A DNA stretch of 64,000 bases from Ampullaceana balthica (Eukaryota; Mollusca; Gastropoda; Lymnaeidae): contig CALYLW010000543.1 in assembly GCA_944989445.1 (NCBI GenBank), forward strand, positions 326,848-390,847, written 5' to 3'. Positions 1 to 11,400 of the stretch are shown one piece after another (the stretch's first letter is position 1; every line of letters starts with the position of its first letter). The notes below the pieces were generated by a model, which was not told the DNA's origin, searched no databases, and saw only the letters and a program-made list of their open reading frames with translations. The position numbers were made by a program, and so were the translations under genes.

Positions 1-1278
1 CCACATAAAAACATACAAAATTATCACATCTACAGTGATATCTTCACGTTAAATGTATTAAAATTATGTGTTTATGTTTTTAAAAATATTGTAAAAGAAA
101 AAAGAATGTTTGTAAAAGAATTTAAGTAATTCCAACAGATATATTGGTTTGTCTAATTGATTTGCAAAAAAGTTCTTTTATCAAAGTCAAAGCTTACCCG
201 TTCCCACTTTTTAAAATATGTAACCAAAAGCCATAACATTTTTGAAAATTAAGTGGTATGTGTAATTTATAGAGCGTTAACAGTTTGATTTTTAAGTAAG
301 TTTAGTTGTTTTTCTTTCCACAAGATTGTATCATAGTATAGCTACTTTGTCCAAAAGCTAATGATAATTTTGTTTTGCGTAGGAATTAATTATTAGTCAT
401 TTTTTCTCTTACATAAAGAGGTTGAAACACAATTAATATCACAATTAAATAAATTTTTAACTTTAAACTTAATTTGTATAAAAAAATATTAGCATAGTTA
501 ATAAAAAAGACATGAATCATTGAAACATCATGTAAATACTGTACAAAAATTTCTCATGAACATTTCCCAACATGAATGTAACAATGAATGTAATACGGTA
601 ATATGCATGATGAATTTATTTTATTAAAGAATGTTTGAATATTTTTGACCAAGTTTGAAGACCTTATTAAATAGCTCCTTTTTAAATATTAGAGACAAAA
701 TTGATATTATGGTTTTGAGATTCATTTATTTGAATAATTATTTTCAAGTTACCTATTTTAACCTTAAAATCCAGTTTTCTCCATATCTAGTCTTTAATAA
801 GAGGAGTTATTACATTATTTCAGAAATTAAATAACTGCAGTCCTATACATCAAAAGTAATAAATATCAATGAAATTACCAGCCAAATACAATTTTTAAAA
901 CTTAAAGAATTATGCAATAATTTAAAATAAAAAAAAGAAGAAAAAAAAACGAATTAGCATTATAGAAAAGCAAATTTATTGTAACCTAAAGCTTCTTAAC
1001 TTTGGCCTAAATTTTTTGCTCTACGTTTCATTTTTAATTGTTTCATGTTTATTCTTTAATTATTTATAATAGTTTTAATACTGAATTTCCCAGGGCTGCA
1101 GTCATCTATTATGAAAAATTTCATAAACTCATATTACCAAAATGAAAAATGTCAGGAGACTTTACAAGTGAACCTTGGTTTCATTTTCTAGTAATATTCC
1201 TGTGATTTTTTAAATTTATTTTGAAAAATGAAACAATGCCTTCAATGTGTTAGTAGTAATAAAATAGACACTGCAACC
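1..1278. other. AT-rich spacer, no gene seen
   Basis: Very AT-rich sequence with homopolymer runs and no open frame that looks coding. No terminal inverted repeats or tandem units were recognised. It may be the 3' flank or intergenic DNA next to the minus-strand hydroxylase gene. Confidence 0.5.
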
Positions 1279-1797
1279 CTAGTTGCCATCCATAAATTTT
1301 TGTACCCCCCTGTTGCACACCGTACATTTTAGCAGACCCCTCCCTTATGCGTATGTACAAATTCGCGCAGTGAAATCGCCGCCCCATTATGTATATATAA
1401 CGGCTGAGGCACCGGTGGGCAAAAGAGAAACTTCTACTAATTTCAAGAATGGAAATATAAATCAGACTGATATATTTTAGTAATGTGTGAACGTTTGGTC
1501 TGAATCTAATTTTAATTACTTCCAAGTAATTAAAAGTTCAGAATTTCGTTTGCAATAAATTATAAAACATTATTGCATATCAGTCTTGACTCTGTCGGTC
1601 TCAAACGCCATTTGCAGCCAGAGCAATATACGTTGCTGGGCTTAGCAATATACGTTGCTGGGCTTAGTATTATGCAAATAAAAATTGTTGTGCATGCGTA
1701 CACATTCGTGACCCCCCCACCTCCTTATGCATCAATACGCAAAATGACGTTCATTTAAGACCCCCCCCTCCGTACGGAATATATGGATGGCCCCTAG
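1279..1797. mobile_element. Short DNA transposon with inverted ends
   Basis: The left end reads CTAGTTGCCATCCATAAAT, and the reverse complement of the right end reads CTAGGGGCCATCCATATAT, so the termini are imperfect inverted repeats. Poly-C-rich stretches follow each end. A 22-23 bp unit containing GCAATATACGTTGCTGGGCT occurs twice in tandem at about 1621-1666. No transposase is encoded, so this is a non-autonomous element (MITE). The superfamily is not assigned. Confidence 0.5.
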
Positions 1798-2336
1798 TGT
1801 AAGTCATAGTCCTGGAGAACATAATCATATGAATTTAGTTAAATTTTAACTGGATTATCAGAAATCGTTTCAGTGCCTCATATTTGCATGCATTTAGCAT
1901 TCCTCAATGTTAAAAAACGTTATATTTTTTGTGCTGAGATATGAATTTATTTTTTACAGAGTAAAATGTTAAATATAAAATGTGGAACTTTTAATGAGTG
2001 ATTGAGTTTTACCATGTTACTTGTTACCAAAAATAAATAATGCTTAAAAAATTGTCACTGTCTGGTTATTGTTATTGGTGATAAGAAAGTTGACATTACA
2101 ATTAGAATGTTCCATAAAATACTTTTCTGTTTGATGGAGTACTAAAAAATTTAATTTGATTCACATTTTATTGTATAAAATTTTATTCAAGTCATTTTAA
2201 ACATCATTATTTAAAAAACAATACCTTTTAAGCTTCAAATGAAAAATGCAAGGCACTAGTTAATAAAAAATCCAGTAAAAACCAAAGTTTGTCACTAAAA
2301 ATCCTTTATGTTTAACACAACTAAAAGTATTGATAT

Positions 2337-2640
2337 GTTCAATATAATAAGCACCGCGCGACAGACTAGCATAAACATTTACAGATCGGGAAAATATTAT
2401 AAAAGTATGTTCCATATAATACAGACTAGCATAAACACTTACATGCTACATAGAGATAATCTAAAAATTCATTAATTTAATTACAGTACATTCTATCAAT
2501 CTGAAATTTTGATACATCATTTTTATCGTTGCCATGAGTCTGCCTGCAAAATTTCAGCTTGATAGGATACAGGGAAGTGGGTTAAAAATCGATCCAAAGT
2601 TTTTGTGACATGCAATCAAGCAGACGCCATGAGTTAATAT
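2337..2640. repeat. Dispersed repeat, copy A
   Basis: This segment is the inverted counterpart of 19261-19497. Both contain the module GAGATAATCTAAAAATTCAT, a 'CTGAAATTTTGATA' block and an end reading GCAGACGCCATGAGTTAAT or its complement. A more diverged relative sits at 25130-25335. No protein is encoded, and the family is not recognised. Confidence 0.55.
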
Positions 2641-3234
2641 AAAGGATATAAAAATTACTAAAACAAAGTTATTTCTTAGATTACTGCAATACAATGCAGG
2701 TTTGACAATTAATTGTATTTAAAAATTTTAATTGTTAATAAACTTGTGCCAATGGTTAGTTGTATACCAAAAGCTCTTTAGTTAAAAGCACCAAATATGG
2801 CTTCAGTATAATGAATGATGCATTTATTTTTCAAAGAAATTAATTATTTTTCAAAAATCTTTTATCATATTTGATACACATACTATAACATGAGACGGTG
2901 TTCAATGAATATGACTAATTTGTCAATGACAAATAATAAAAATAATGAAATTCAAGAAAGTCAGTCAACAAAATAATAAATATGTTAGACTTTCATTTAT
3001 TAGACTTAACACCACTAGCATGATGATACCTTAACAAAGTTATTGAATCATGATAGTGTAATACAACTTTAAAAAAATCAATAACTTTTTTGTCATTAAA
3101 GTATGTATTTAGAGTAAGGCAGCACTCTAATATCGTAACACGCATGAAGTCATGTAAAACATTAAATAAATTGTACGCAATCAAATATGTAAGTGGAAAT
3201 ATTATTTAAAGTTGCGCATTTTGATATGACCCCC

Positions 3235-3276
3235 CTCACCCCCTTAGGTGCGTGATGTCATTTATGGACGGCCCCT
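3235..3276. mobile_element. Terminal fragment of a DNA element
   Basis: The sequence TCATTTATGGACGGCCCCTT matches, on the opposite strand, the 'GGGGCC(A/G)TCCATAAAT' terminus of the element at 1279-1797. The segment at 3686-3745 (GGACCATCCACAAATTATG) is a related left terminus. They appear to be solo ends or ends of decayed copies that flank the last exon of the hydroxylase gene. Confidence 0.35.
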
Positions 3277-3385
3277 TATGCCACACCTAGCTAGCTATGG
3301 CACTGGATGAGTTCTGAAACAAATGAATTTTAGAAATTCAATTTTTAGGTATACTTAAATTAATATTAGAAACTCATCAGAGAAT

Positions 3386-5405
3386 TTATGCGCTGAAGGT
3401 AAAGTTTAAAAGTTTTTTTTGTGATTCTGTAATATCAGGATGCCATACATCAAACATGAATACAGCTCTGATGCCACTGTCATTTGATCCAGTGTGATGG
3501 ACTGAATGAGGGAAAGCATCATTGAAACAAATAATCTTTCCTTCTTCCCAATGGCAAGTTTTATCACCAACCACAAGAAAACACTTATCCTTCGGAACAT
3601 TTATTCCTGTAATAAATACAATAAAAATGTATAATTCAACAATAAATGATCAAATAAATTATATAATTTCATTACTTAACAAGGAAATGAGTAAGGACCA
3701 TCCACAAATTATGTACATATGAAAAACAATTAGGGGAGGGGGGAATGTGTTGGTTAAGGATAATTTTTATTGGGGCCAAATTTCTATTTACTTATTAAAT
3801 GCATAAATTCTGTAATAATTATCTAGTATGAAGGCTATCCATAAAAAGAAATTAAAATATTACTGAATTACTTGCAATAAGAATTAATAACTTTATAGCA
3901 TTCTTATTTTACTGTGCATGTGATATAATTGTTGTTTTGGCTGAACTAAATATTGAAAGATATATTCTTCAATGGTAGTACATGTATAAAAAATGGAGAA
4001 ATATTGCTATAATTAAATTGGCAACTTATTTTTATTTTAAAAAATTTGACTGATCATTCTGGCACTAAGGGAAGAAATGGAAAACAGTAACGCCAAAGGC
4101 GCCTGTGTGTTTGATGGTCAGCATTTAGTCATACTAAATAAGATTAATTATGTTGCCTGGGGCACTTATGCTAAGATAATATACATTTTCAGCCAACTCA
4201 ATACATGTACTTGCTAACTATAACTCCATGGTCAATTATGCAAAAACATCTGGAAAGCATGCTAATGACTACAGAGATCATCTTGTAACAACATATTTTT
4301 CTGGTGATTAAAAATAAATTCCTTCTCTAATTTAACAATGTTCATGGACTAAGAAGAAAATATCTGTGAACAATTTGCATTTTTTTGCATGCAAATGAAT
4401 TAATTATACATTTTTTAATCACAAACCAGTACTTAATATGTGGATTGCAGCTAATAATATGTTTTTGGTGGTGGTTTGGGGGGGGGTAAAAACATATCAT
4501 AAGCACATTATAAACTGTACGAAATTTTCTTAATCACATGAATTGTAAGCTTCAGTTAGAAGACATTTTATGAAATGAAAACTCACCAAGGTGACATCTG
4601 ATCCTACAATTTGAAGAGCCACAATGAGTAGCTATGATTGTGCCTGGATGAATCACTGAAAAAGATGCATCTCCAAAAATATTGCCCTCTATAAAGTAGG
4701 GTATTTTCTTTAAAGCTTCATATGTTTTAGGACAATAATCTAGTGCTTTACCCACTCTCCCTTGATCAATCAGTTGAGCTATTTCCCATTGACCAGCTTC
4801 AGTTAAATTAGTTTTCCAAAGACTAGCTGAATTTTTATGGTTGTCATACAAATTAGAAAGCTCTCTATAAATATCTGTAAAGTAATGTTCCAAAATGTGC
4901 AGTGCAGGAAACTCATTCTCTGGCCACAGCTCCTCTTCCCTCAACCCTGACATTTTAAATACAACTGGTGTTGAGATTTTCATGCTTTTCTTCTCCAAGC
5001 CAATTTTCTGTGATGGATTGTTTGATGATTTCAAGCTGCTTAGTGACTTTCTTAGGTCCAAGGATAAATTTTCAATATCGTTCTTAATAGAGGTGTCATT
5101 CTCAGCAAAGTAACTTAGCCGTGTCAGTGCTGTTTGTAGTACTTGAATGTTTTTTGAACACCTAATGCACTCTGGAGAAAGACATGATCCCAAATTAACT
5201 GATGAACTGTTTGAAGCAAATGATTTTACATCTAAAGATGCCGCTGTTTTATTTTTCTGTTCATCTCTAATATGTGTCAATGTTGTAAAGCCGAAGAGAC
5301 TTTTTTTTTCAAAACTTTGAGCACAACTAGTATTACTAGAAATGTAAAAGTTGAAATTAAGCAACCAGCAATTATTATCATCAAATCTTCGGTGCCGGTA
5401 ATCAT
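3386..5405 (-). CDS. ASPHD2: Aspartate beta-hydroxylase domain protein, ASPHD2-like
   Basis: Two coding exons: 5405-4587 (donor GTGAGT from 4586) and 3606-3386 (acceptor TTATTACAG, stop TAA at 3388-3386). The family is Fe(II)/2-oxoglutarate-dependent. The first exon carries SPECIRC, like the SPEC(V)RC of ASPHD2, then GDASFSVIHPGTII, then ATHCGSSN with the first predicted Fe-binding His, then RCHLG at the exon junction. The second exon carries VVGDKTCHWEEGK, AFPHSVHHTG with the second His, and IRAVFMFDVWHP with the Arg expected to bind 2-oxoglutarate. From the ATG at 5405 the frame starts with a roughly 20-residue hydrophobic helix followed by Lys residues, so a type II membrane protein is expected. 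That frame breaks at an A9 run (5309-5301). Exon lengths sum to 1040 nt; one extra A gives 346 residues, against about 369 in human ASPHD2. ASPHD1 is the alternative name. The physiological substrate is not known to me. Confidence 0.85.
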
Positions 5406-5439
5406 TGTTTCAGTTCAGTCATCACTGCAGGCATTAAGG
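5402..5439 (-). promoter_or_regulatory. 5' leader with short upstream ORF overlapping the start codon
   Basis: Going along the minus strand, an acceptor TTATTTACAG ends at 5440 and the exon begins at 5439. An upstream ATG at 5434 opens a 10-codon frame whose TGA (5404-5402) overlaps the main ATG (5405-5403) as ATGA. The arrangement would allow termination followed by reinitiation, or leaky scanning. The -3 base of the main ATG is A. A further 5' noncoding exon should lie upstream, but I could not place it. Confidence 0.45.
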
Positions 5440-5541
5440 CTGTAAATAAATGTAATAAAATAGTTAAATGATTGATATTGTCATTTTCTTTTTTACCCTG
5501 GAATTATATATTATAATATATACACATGAATAGGCCTAGAG

Positions 5542-5718
5542 CAGGGGTTTGCAACCTGCAGCTCTTTCATGACAAGTTGCGGCTCTCTAGTTCCATGCGC
5601 AAATAGTAATAATTATATTATTTTATGTTCAAAACTCATGTTAGTGCGCTTTAAAAACTAGAAAATGTTGTAAATTGTAACTTTTGGCTCTTCCGCTTCA
5701 AAGGGTTGCCGACCCCTG
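5542..5718. mobile_element. hAT-type MITE (177 bp)
   Basis: The ends are CAGGGGTTTGCAACCTGC and GGGTTGCCGACCCCTG, a typical hAT-like terminal inverted repeat. The flanks GCCTAGAG (5534-5541) and CCCTAGAG (5719-5726) match at 7 of 8 positions, consistent with an 8-bp target duplication. There is no coding capacity. Confidence 0.75.
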
Positions 5719-6224
5719 CCCTAGAGCAAGTCAAGAAGAACGATACTTTATTGTAGTTATGGTATATGAGGCTTATCTTGTAAATTTTAAGAAAATTTCT
5801 AAATCCCATCCTCTCTCATCAAAACAATTACAAAATTACAAGAACACACTCTCTCCTGCTTAGACATTGACAGTTTAGTTCTGACTCAAAACAATAAGAA
5901 CATCATTCAGGAGCTGCTCATATCTTCCAAGGACAACATGCATGACATATGAGCCAAAATAATCAAACATTGATCGGAGACCTTAACAAATAGACGAAGA
6001 GTTAATTATGTGAAAAAGAATTTATTGTGTTTTGCACTAACATTAATTTATAATTTTATAAAAAAATAAGTTTGAAAGTTTGACATATTTTGAATTTGAT
6101 GGGTATGCAAAATTACTTATTGATTGTGACAAAGGGAGGAGTACAAACAGTCAAATATAATGTGACTTAATTCAAGGTTGGTGTATTATACAGTTACAGG
6201 TTTGAGATTTGTCATTCATATGTC

Positions 6225-6365
6225 ATATGGCCATAGCCATAGGCAGCGGCATAGGCTACTATACTTTACTATATACTATAGTGTCTATAGGGCATAGGGT
6301 ATAGTCTATAGTCACTATTATAGTCTATAGTCTATAGTCAATAGTCTATAGACTATAGTATTACA
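6225..6365. repeat. Low-complexity TATAGTC-type repeat
   Basis: Repeats of TATAGTC/CTATAG and CATAGG build a degenerate microsatellite full of small palindromes such as GTCTATAGAC. Confidence 0.7.
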
Positions 6366-6768
6366 AAATTACAGCTAAGAAATTAAGACTGAACACCTTA
6401 ATCACATCTTCGGGATTCTAAGCATCTTCCTGTCTAAGTCTAAAGGTCCAAGTATAAAAATATTTTCAAATTGTCTACATAATTCATAATGCAAATGACG
6501 AAATGCAATACTGTATAATGTATATATATGAAAATATGATATATGTATTTTGTTGGGTAGCCTGTATCATCTCGTCATGTTTGCGTAAGAAATTGTGTTT
6601 CTAGCATTAAAGAGCTACAAGTATGTCGAAATAGTTCGAATGCACAGAAGAGCGCCGCCGCAATCATTATTTAACTTTAATTAATTTTTGTTGTTATTTT
6701 TAGCCTGTTTTAAAAGTAATTTTACGCTCAAGGAGAAAAAATGAAGAAAAAAAATGAAGAAAGGAATA

Positions 6769-6921
6769 ACTATCACTAAACCTACCCCTAACCCTAAAAC
6801 ATATCACTAAACCTACCCTTACCCTATTAAAACCTATCACTAAACCTACCCCTACCCCTAAAACCTATCCCTAAACCTACCCCTAAAACCTATCACTAAA
6901 CCTACCCCTAACCCTAAACCC
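6769..6921. repeat. Degenerate CCCTAA-rich repeat
   Basis: A unit of about 30 bp (TATCACTAAACCTACCCCTA followed by ACCCTAAAAC) recurs about five times with deletions. It includes CCCTAA and CCCTAAA motifs that resemble the animal telomere repeat (CCCTAA), but never as a clean hexamer array. It could be an old interstitial telomere-like tract or an unrelated minisatellite. Confidence 0.6.
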
Positions 6922-6984
6922 ATGAAAAAAAAATTAATTATGTTTTTAAAAAATGTAAAGTTAAGAAAGAAAAAAAACAACGCC

Positions 6985-7065
6985 CCCAACTAAAATCGAA
7001 CCCCAGACCTCTATTTCAGAGGTCGGTCGCTCTATTAATTTGACCAACGAAACTGCTGACAAAAT
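6985..7065 (-). pseudogene. tRNA-like sequence, probable tRNA-derived SINE head
   Basis: On the minus strand there is a box-A-like TGGTCAAATTAATAGAGCG, then a 6-bp stem GACCTC/GAGGTC around the 7-nt loop TGAAATA, then a box-B-like GGGGTTCGATT. The stem after box B pairs mostly through G-T, as expected after C-to-T decay. The anticodon loop lacks the usual T at position 33, so this is not a functional tRNA. A diverged SINE head or tRNA pseudogene is more likely. Confidence 0.45.
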
Positions 7066-8492
7066 TCGTTCTTTTTAAAATTATAATAAGAAGGCTATAA
7101 ATATAACGCTAACTCTTTTAATTTAAGAAACATGATTTCTCACTCTTCAATTTTAAGAAACAAGATTTATTACAAACATGACGAGATTATACACACTACC
7201 ATTTTGTTGTCAAACTTTGTGGTTTATCTAGTTACCAAAAAAAAACGAAACAATCCAGAACAAAAATTGAAAGCCACAATTTCATTTGGTTTTCATTACA
7301 TGATACTCTGGCGAAAACACTGGCTTTACTTTAGCATTTCAACCAGTAAGCCTAACGTTTGAAATTCAGAATTGTATGCATCCTGGAACCAAAATACTGA
7401 CCAAATAAATCTCAAACATAAAGTATGTTTAATATTACTCCGTAAAGTCAAACCCAATTCCCCACTCTTAAAAAAATAAAGCCCCCCCCCCATCCTTAGC
7501 AGCACTATTTTATGGGCAAGCCCCATTGTAAATCATTGTTAAAAGAGGGCCGAACAGGCAGCAAATATTTGGGTACTTTGAATAAAGAATTTATTAAAAG
7601 GTAATAATTAAAAAATACATTTAGGGCTTATGCAATGCACAACCATTTAGTAATTTAAACTGGTGACCCAATCAGAACAACGTATTGCAGGATGATATGC
7701 AATCCAAGGTGCTGAACTTATGAGTCCAGCATGCTTGTGTCAACTAGTGTTGTTATGACACTTGTTATATTCCTTAGCAGCCTTGCAGGACCTCTCAATC
7801 ATTTGTAAATTAGCTCCAGAGACTGGATCAACAAATAAATTGACCCCTTAGTGAGTTAAGCCAGAAACTGTAAGAAGCACCTTTTGATCACACATAGTGG
7901 TTGACCCAGGGAGTATATTAGCCATTATAAGGGGCAAAAGTGTCACAGCTGTTCTGTCTGGAATGGTAAACATAAAACAGACACCAATTTCGCAGCAAAT
8001 GCCATAAAAAACCTATTGCTGTGGTAAAACAACACCAACGTCATTTTCTTCTGTGTGAGAATAAGCTTTCATCTACATCTACGGTTGTATTTGGTCTGCC
8101 AAGAATAACAGCATTGGCTAAGAGTGTTTTGTACGCACATGACGAAGGTAATAGTAATATGATGAAAGCAGTTTGAAGATGTTGCAAGGATCTAAAAAGT
8201 GATCTGACATGTCAGGTGAATTAGCCGACATGGTTCAATGCAAAATCTTATTTGGGTGAAAGTGAATTAACTGACATGTACTAATAATAATATTTAAGAT
8301 TTTAATTTTTTTGGGCAGCTCCTCAATCAAAATCAAATAAAATTGAGTTTATTGAGTTAAAATCAATATAAATGCACATTTTGATGAACTACTTCATTTC
8401 AAATTCGCCTATTTTTCATTTACTAGTTTTTTTTATTTTATTAAAAAAAATAATGTTTAAAAAATGTGTTATTTTATTTATTATAATTTAAA
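7066..8492. other. Spacer without recognised genes
   Basis: AT-rich sequence with no coding-like open frame and no tandem structure. It ends at the sharp left border of the 38-bp satellite. Confidence 0.45.
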
Positions 8493-11400
8493 GGATCCCA
8501 CTCTCAAGTAGGTCAAGTAGCAATCAGTAGTGGTACATAGGATCCCACTCTCAAGTAGCAATCAGTAGTTGTATACAGGATCCCACTCTCAAGTAGCAAT
8601 CAGTAGTGGTATACAGGATCCCACTCTCAAGTAGCAATCAGTAGTGGTACATAGGATCCCACTCTCAAGCAGCAATCAATAGTGGTATACAGGATCCCAC
8701 TCTCAAGTAGAAATCAGTAGTGGTACATAGGATCCCACTCTCAAGTAGAAATCAGTAGTGGTACATAGGATCCCACTGTCAAGTAGGGCAAGTAGCAATC
8801 AGTAGTGGTACATAGGATCCCACTCTCAAGTAGCAATCAGTAGTTGTATACAGGATCCCACTCTCAAGTAGCAATCAGTAGTGGTATACAGGAACCCACT
8901 CTCAAGCAGCAATCATTAGTGGTATACAGGATGCCACACACAAGCAGCAATCAGTAGTGGTATACAGGATCCCACTCTCAAGCAGCAATCAGTAGTGGTA
9001 TACAGGATGCCACACACAAGCAGCAATCAGTAGTGGTATACAGGATCCCACTCTCAAGCAGCAATCAGTAGTGGTATACAGGATCACACTCTCAAGTAGC
9101 AATCAGTAGTGGTATACAGGATCCCACTCTCAAGTAGCAATAGGTAGTGGTATACAGGATCCCACTCTCAAGAAGCAATCAGTAGTGGTATACAGGATCC
9201 CACTCTCAAGTAGCAATCAGTAGTGGTATACAGGATCCCGACTCTCAAGTACCAATCAGTAGTGGTATAAAGGATCCCACTCTCAAGTATTAATCAGTAG
9301 TGGTATACAGGATCCCACTCTCAAGTAGCAATCAGTAGTGGTATACAGAATCCCACTCTCAAGTAGCAATCAGTAGTGGTATACAGGATCCCACTCTCAA
9401 GTAGCAATCAGTAGTGGTATACAGGAACCCACTCTCAAGTAGCAATCAGTAGTGGTATACAAGATCCCACTCTCAAGTAGCAATCAGTAGTGGTATACAT
9501 GATCCCACTCTCAAGTAGCAATCAGTAGTGGTATACAGGATCCCACTCTCAAGTAGCAATCAGTAGTGGTATACATGATCCCACTCTCAAGTAGCAATCA
9601 GTAGTGGTATACATGATCCCACTCTCAAGTAGCAATCAGTAGTGGTATACAGGATCCCACTCTCAAGTAGCAATCAGTAGTGGTATACATGATCCGACTC
9701 TCAAGTAGCAATCAGTAGTGGTATACAGGATCCCACTCTCAAGTAGCAATCAGTAGTGGTATACAGGATCCCACTCTCAAGTAGCAATCAGTAGTGGTAT
9801 ACAAGATCCCACTCTCAAGTAGCAATCAGTAGTGGTATACAGGATCCCACTCTCAAGTAGCAATCAGTAGTGGTATACATGATCCCACTCTCAAGTAGCA
9901 ATCAGTAGTGGTATACAGGATCCCACTCTCAAGTAGCAATCAGTAGTGGTATACAGGATCCCACTCTCAAGTAGCAATCAGTAGTGGTATACAGGAACCC
10001 ACTCTCAAGTAGCAATCAGTAGTGGTATACAAGATCCCACTCTCAAGTAGCAATCAGTAGTGGTATACATGATCCCACTCTCAAGTAGCAATCAGTAGTG
10101 GTATACAGGATCCCACTCTCAAGTAGCAATCAGTAGTGGTATACATGATCCCACTCTCAAGTAGCAATCAGTAGTGGTATACATGATCCCACTCTCAAGT
10201 AGCAATCAGTAGTGGTATACAGGATCCCACTCTCAAGTAGCAATCAGTAGTGGTATACATGATCCCACTCTCAAGTAGCAATCAGTAGTGGTATACAGGA
10301 TCCCACTCTCAAGTAGCAATCAGTAGTGGTATACAGGATCCCACTCTCAAGTAGCAATCAGTAGTGGTATACAGGATCCCACTCTCAAGTAGCAATCAGT
10401 AGTGGTATACAGGATCCCACTCTCAAGTATCAATCAGTAAGTGTATACAGGATCCCACTCTCAAGCAGCAATCAGTAGTGGTTTACAGGATCCCACTCTC
10501 AAGTAGCAATCAGTAGTTGTATACAGGATCCCACTCTCAAGTAGCAATCAGTAGTTGTATACAGGATCCCACTCTCAAGTAGCAATCAGTAGTGGTATAC
10601 AGGATCCTACTCTCAAGTAGCAATCAGTAGTGGTATACAGGATCCCACTCTCAAGTAGCAATCAGTAGTGGTATACAAGATCCCACTCTCAAGTAGCAAT
10701 CAGAGGTGGTATACAGGATCCTACTCTCAAGTAGCAATCAGTAGTGGTATACAGGATCCCTACTCTCAAGTAGCAATCAGTAGTGGTATACAGGATCCCA
10801 CTCTCAAGTAGCAATCAGTAGTGGTATACAAGATCCCACTCTCAAGTAGCAATCACAGGTGGTATACAGGATCCCACTCTCAAGTAGCAATCAGTAGTGG
10901 TATACAGGATCCCACTCTCAAGTAGCAATCAGTAGTGGTATACAAGATCCCACTCTCAAGTAGCAATCAGTAGTGGTATACAGGATCCCACTCTCAAGTA
11001 GCAATCAGTAGTGGTATACAGGAACCCACTCTCAAGTAGCAATCAGTAGTGGTATACAGGATCCCACTCTCAAGTAGCAATCAGTAGTGGTATACAGGAT
11101 CCCACTCTCAAGTAGCAATCAGTAGTGGTATACAGGATCCCACTCTCAAGTAGCAATCAGTAGTGGTATACAGGATCCCACTCTCAAGTAGCAATCAGTA
11201 GTGGTATACAGGATCCCACTCTCAAGTAGCAATCAGTAGTGGTATACAGGATCCCACTCTCAAGTAGCAATCAGTAGTGGTATACAGGATCCCACTCTCA
11301 AGTAGCAATCAGTAGTGGTATACAGGATCCCACTCTCAAGTAGCAATCAGTAGTGGTATACAGGATCCCACTCTCAAGTAGCAATCAGTAGTGGTATACA

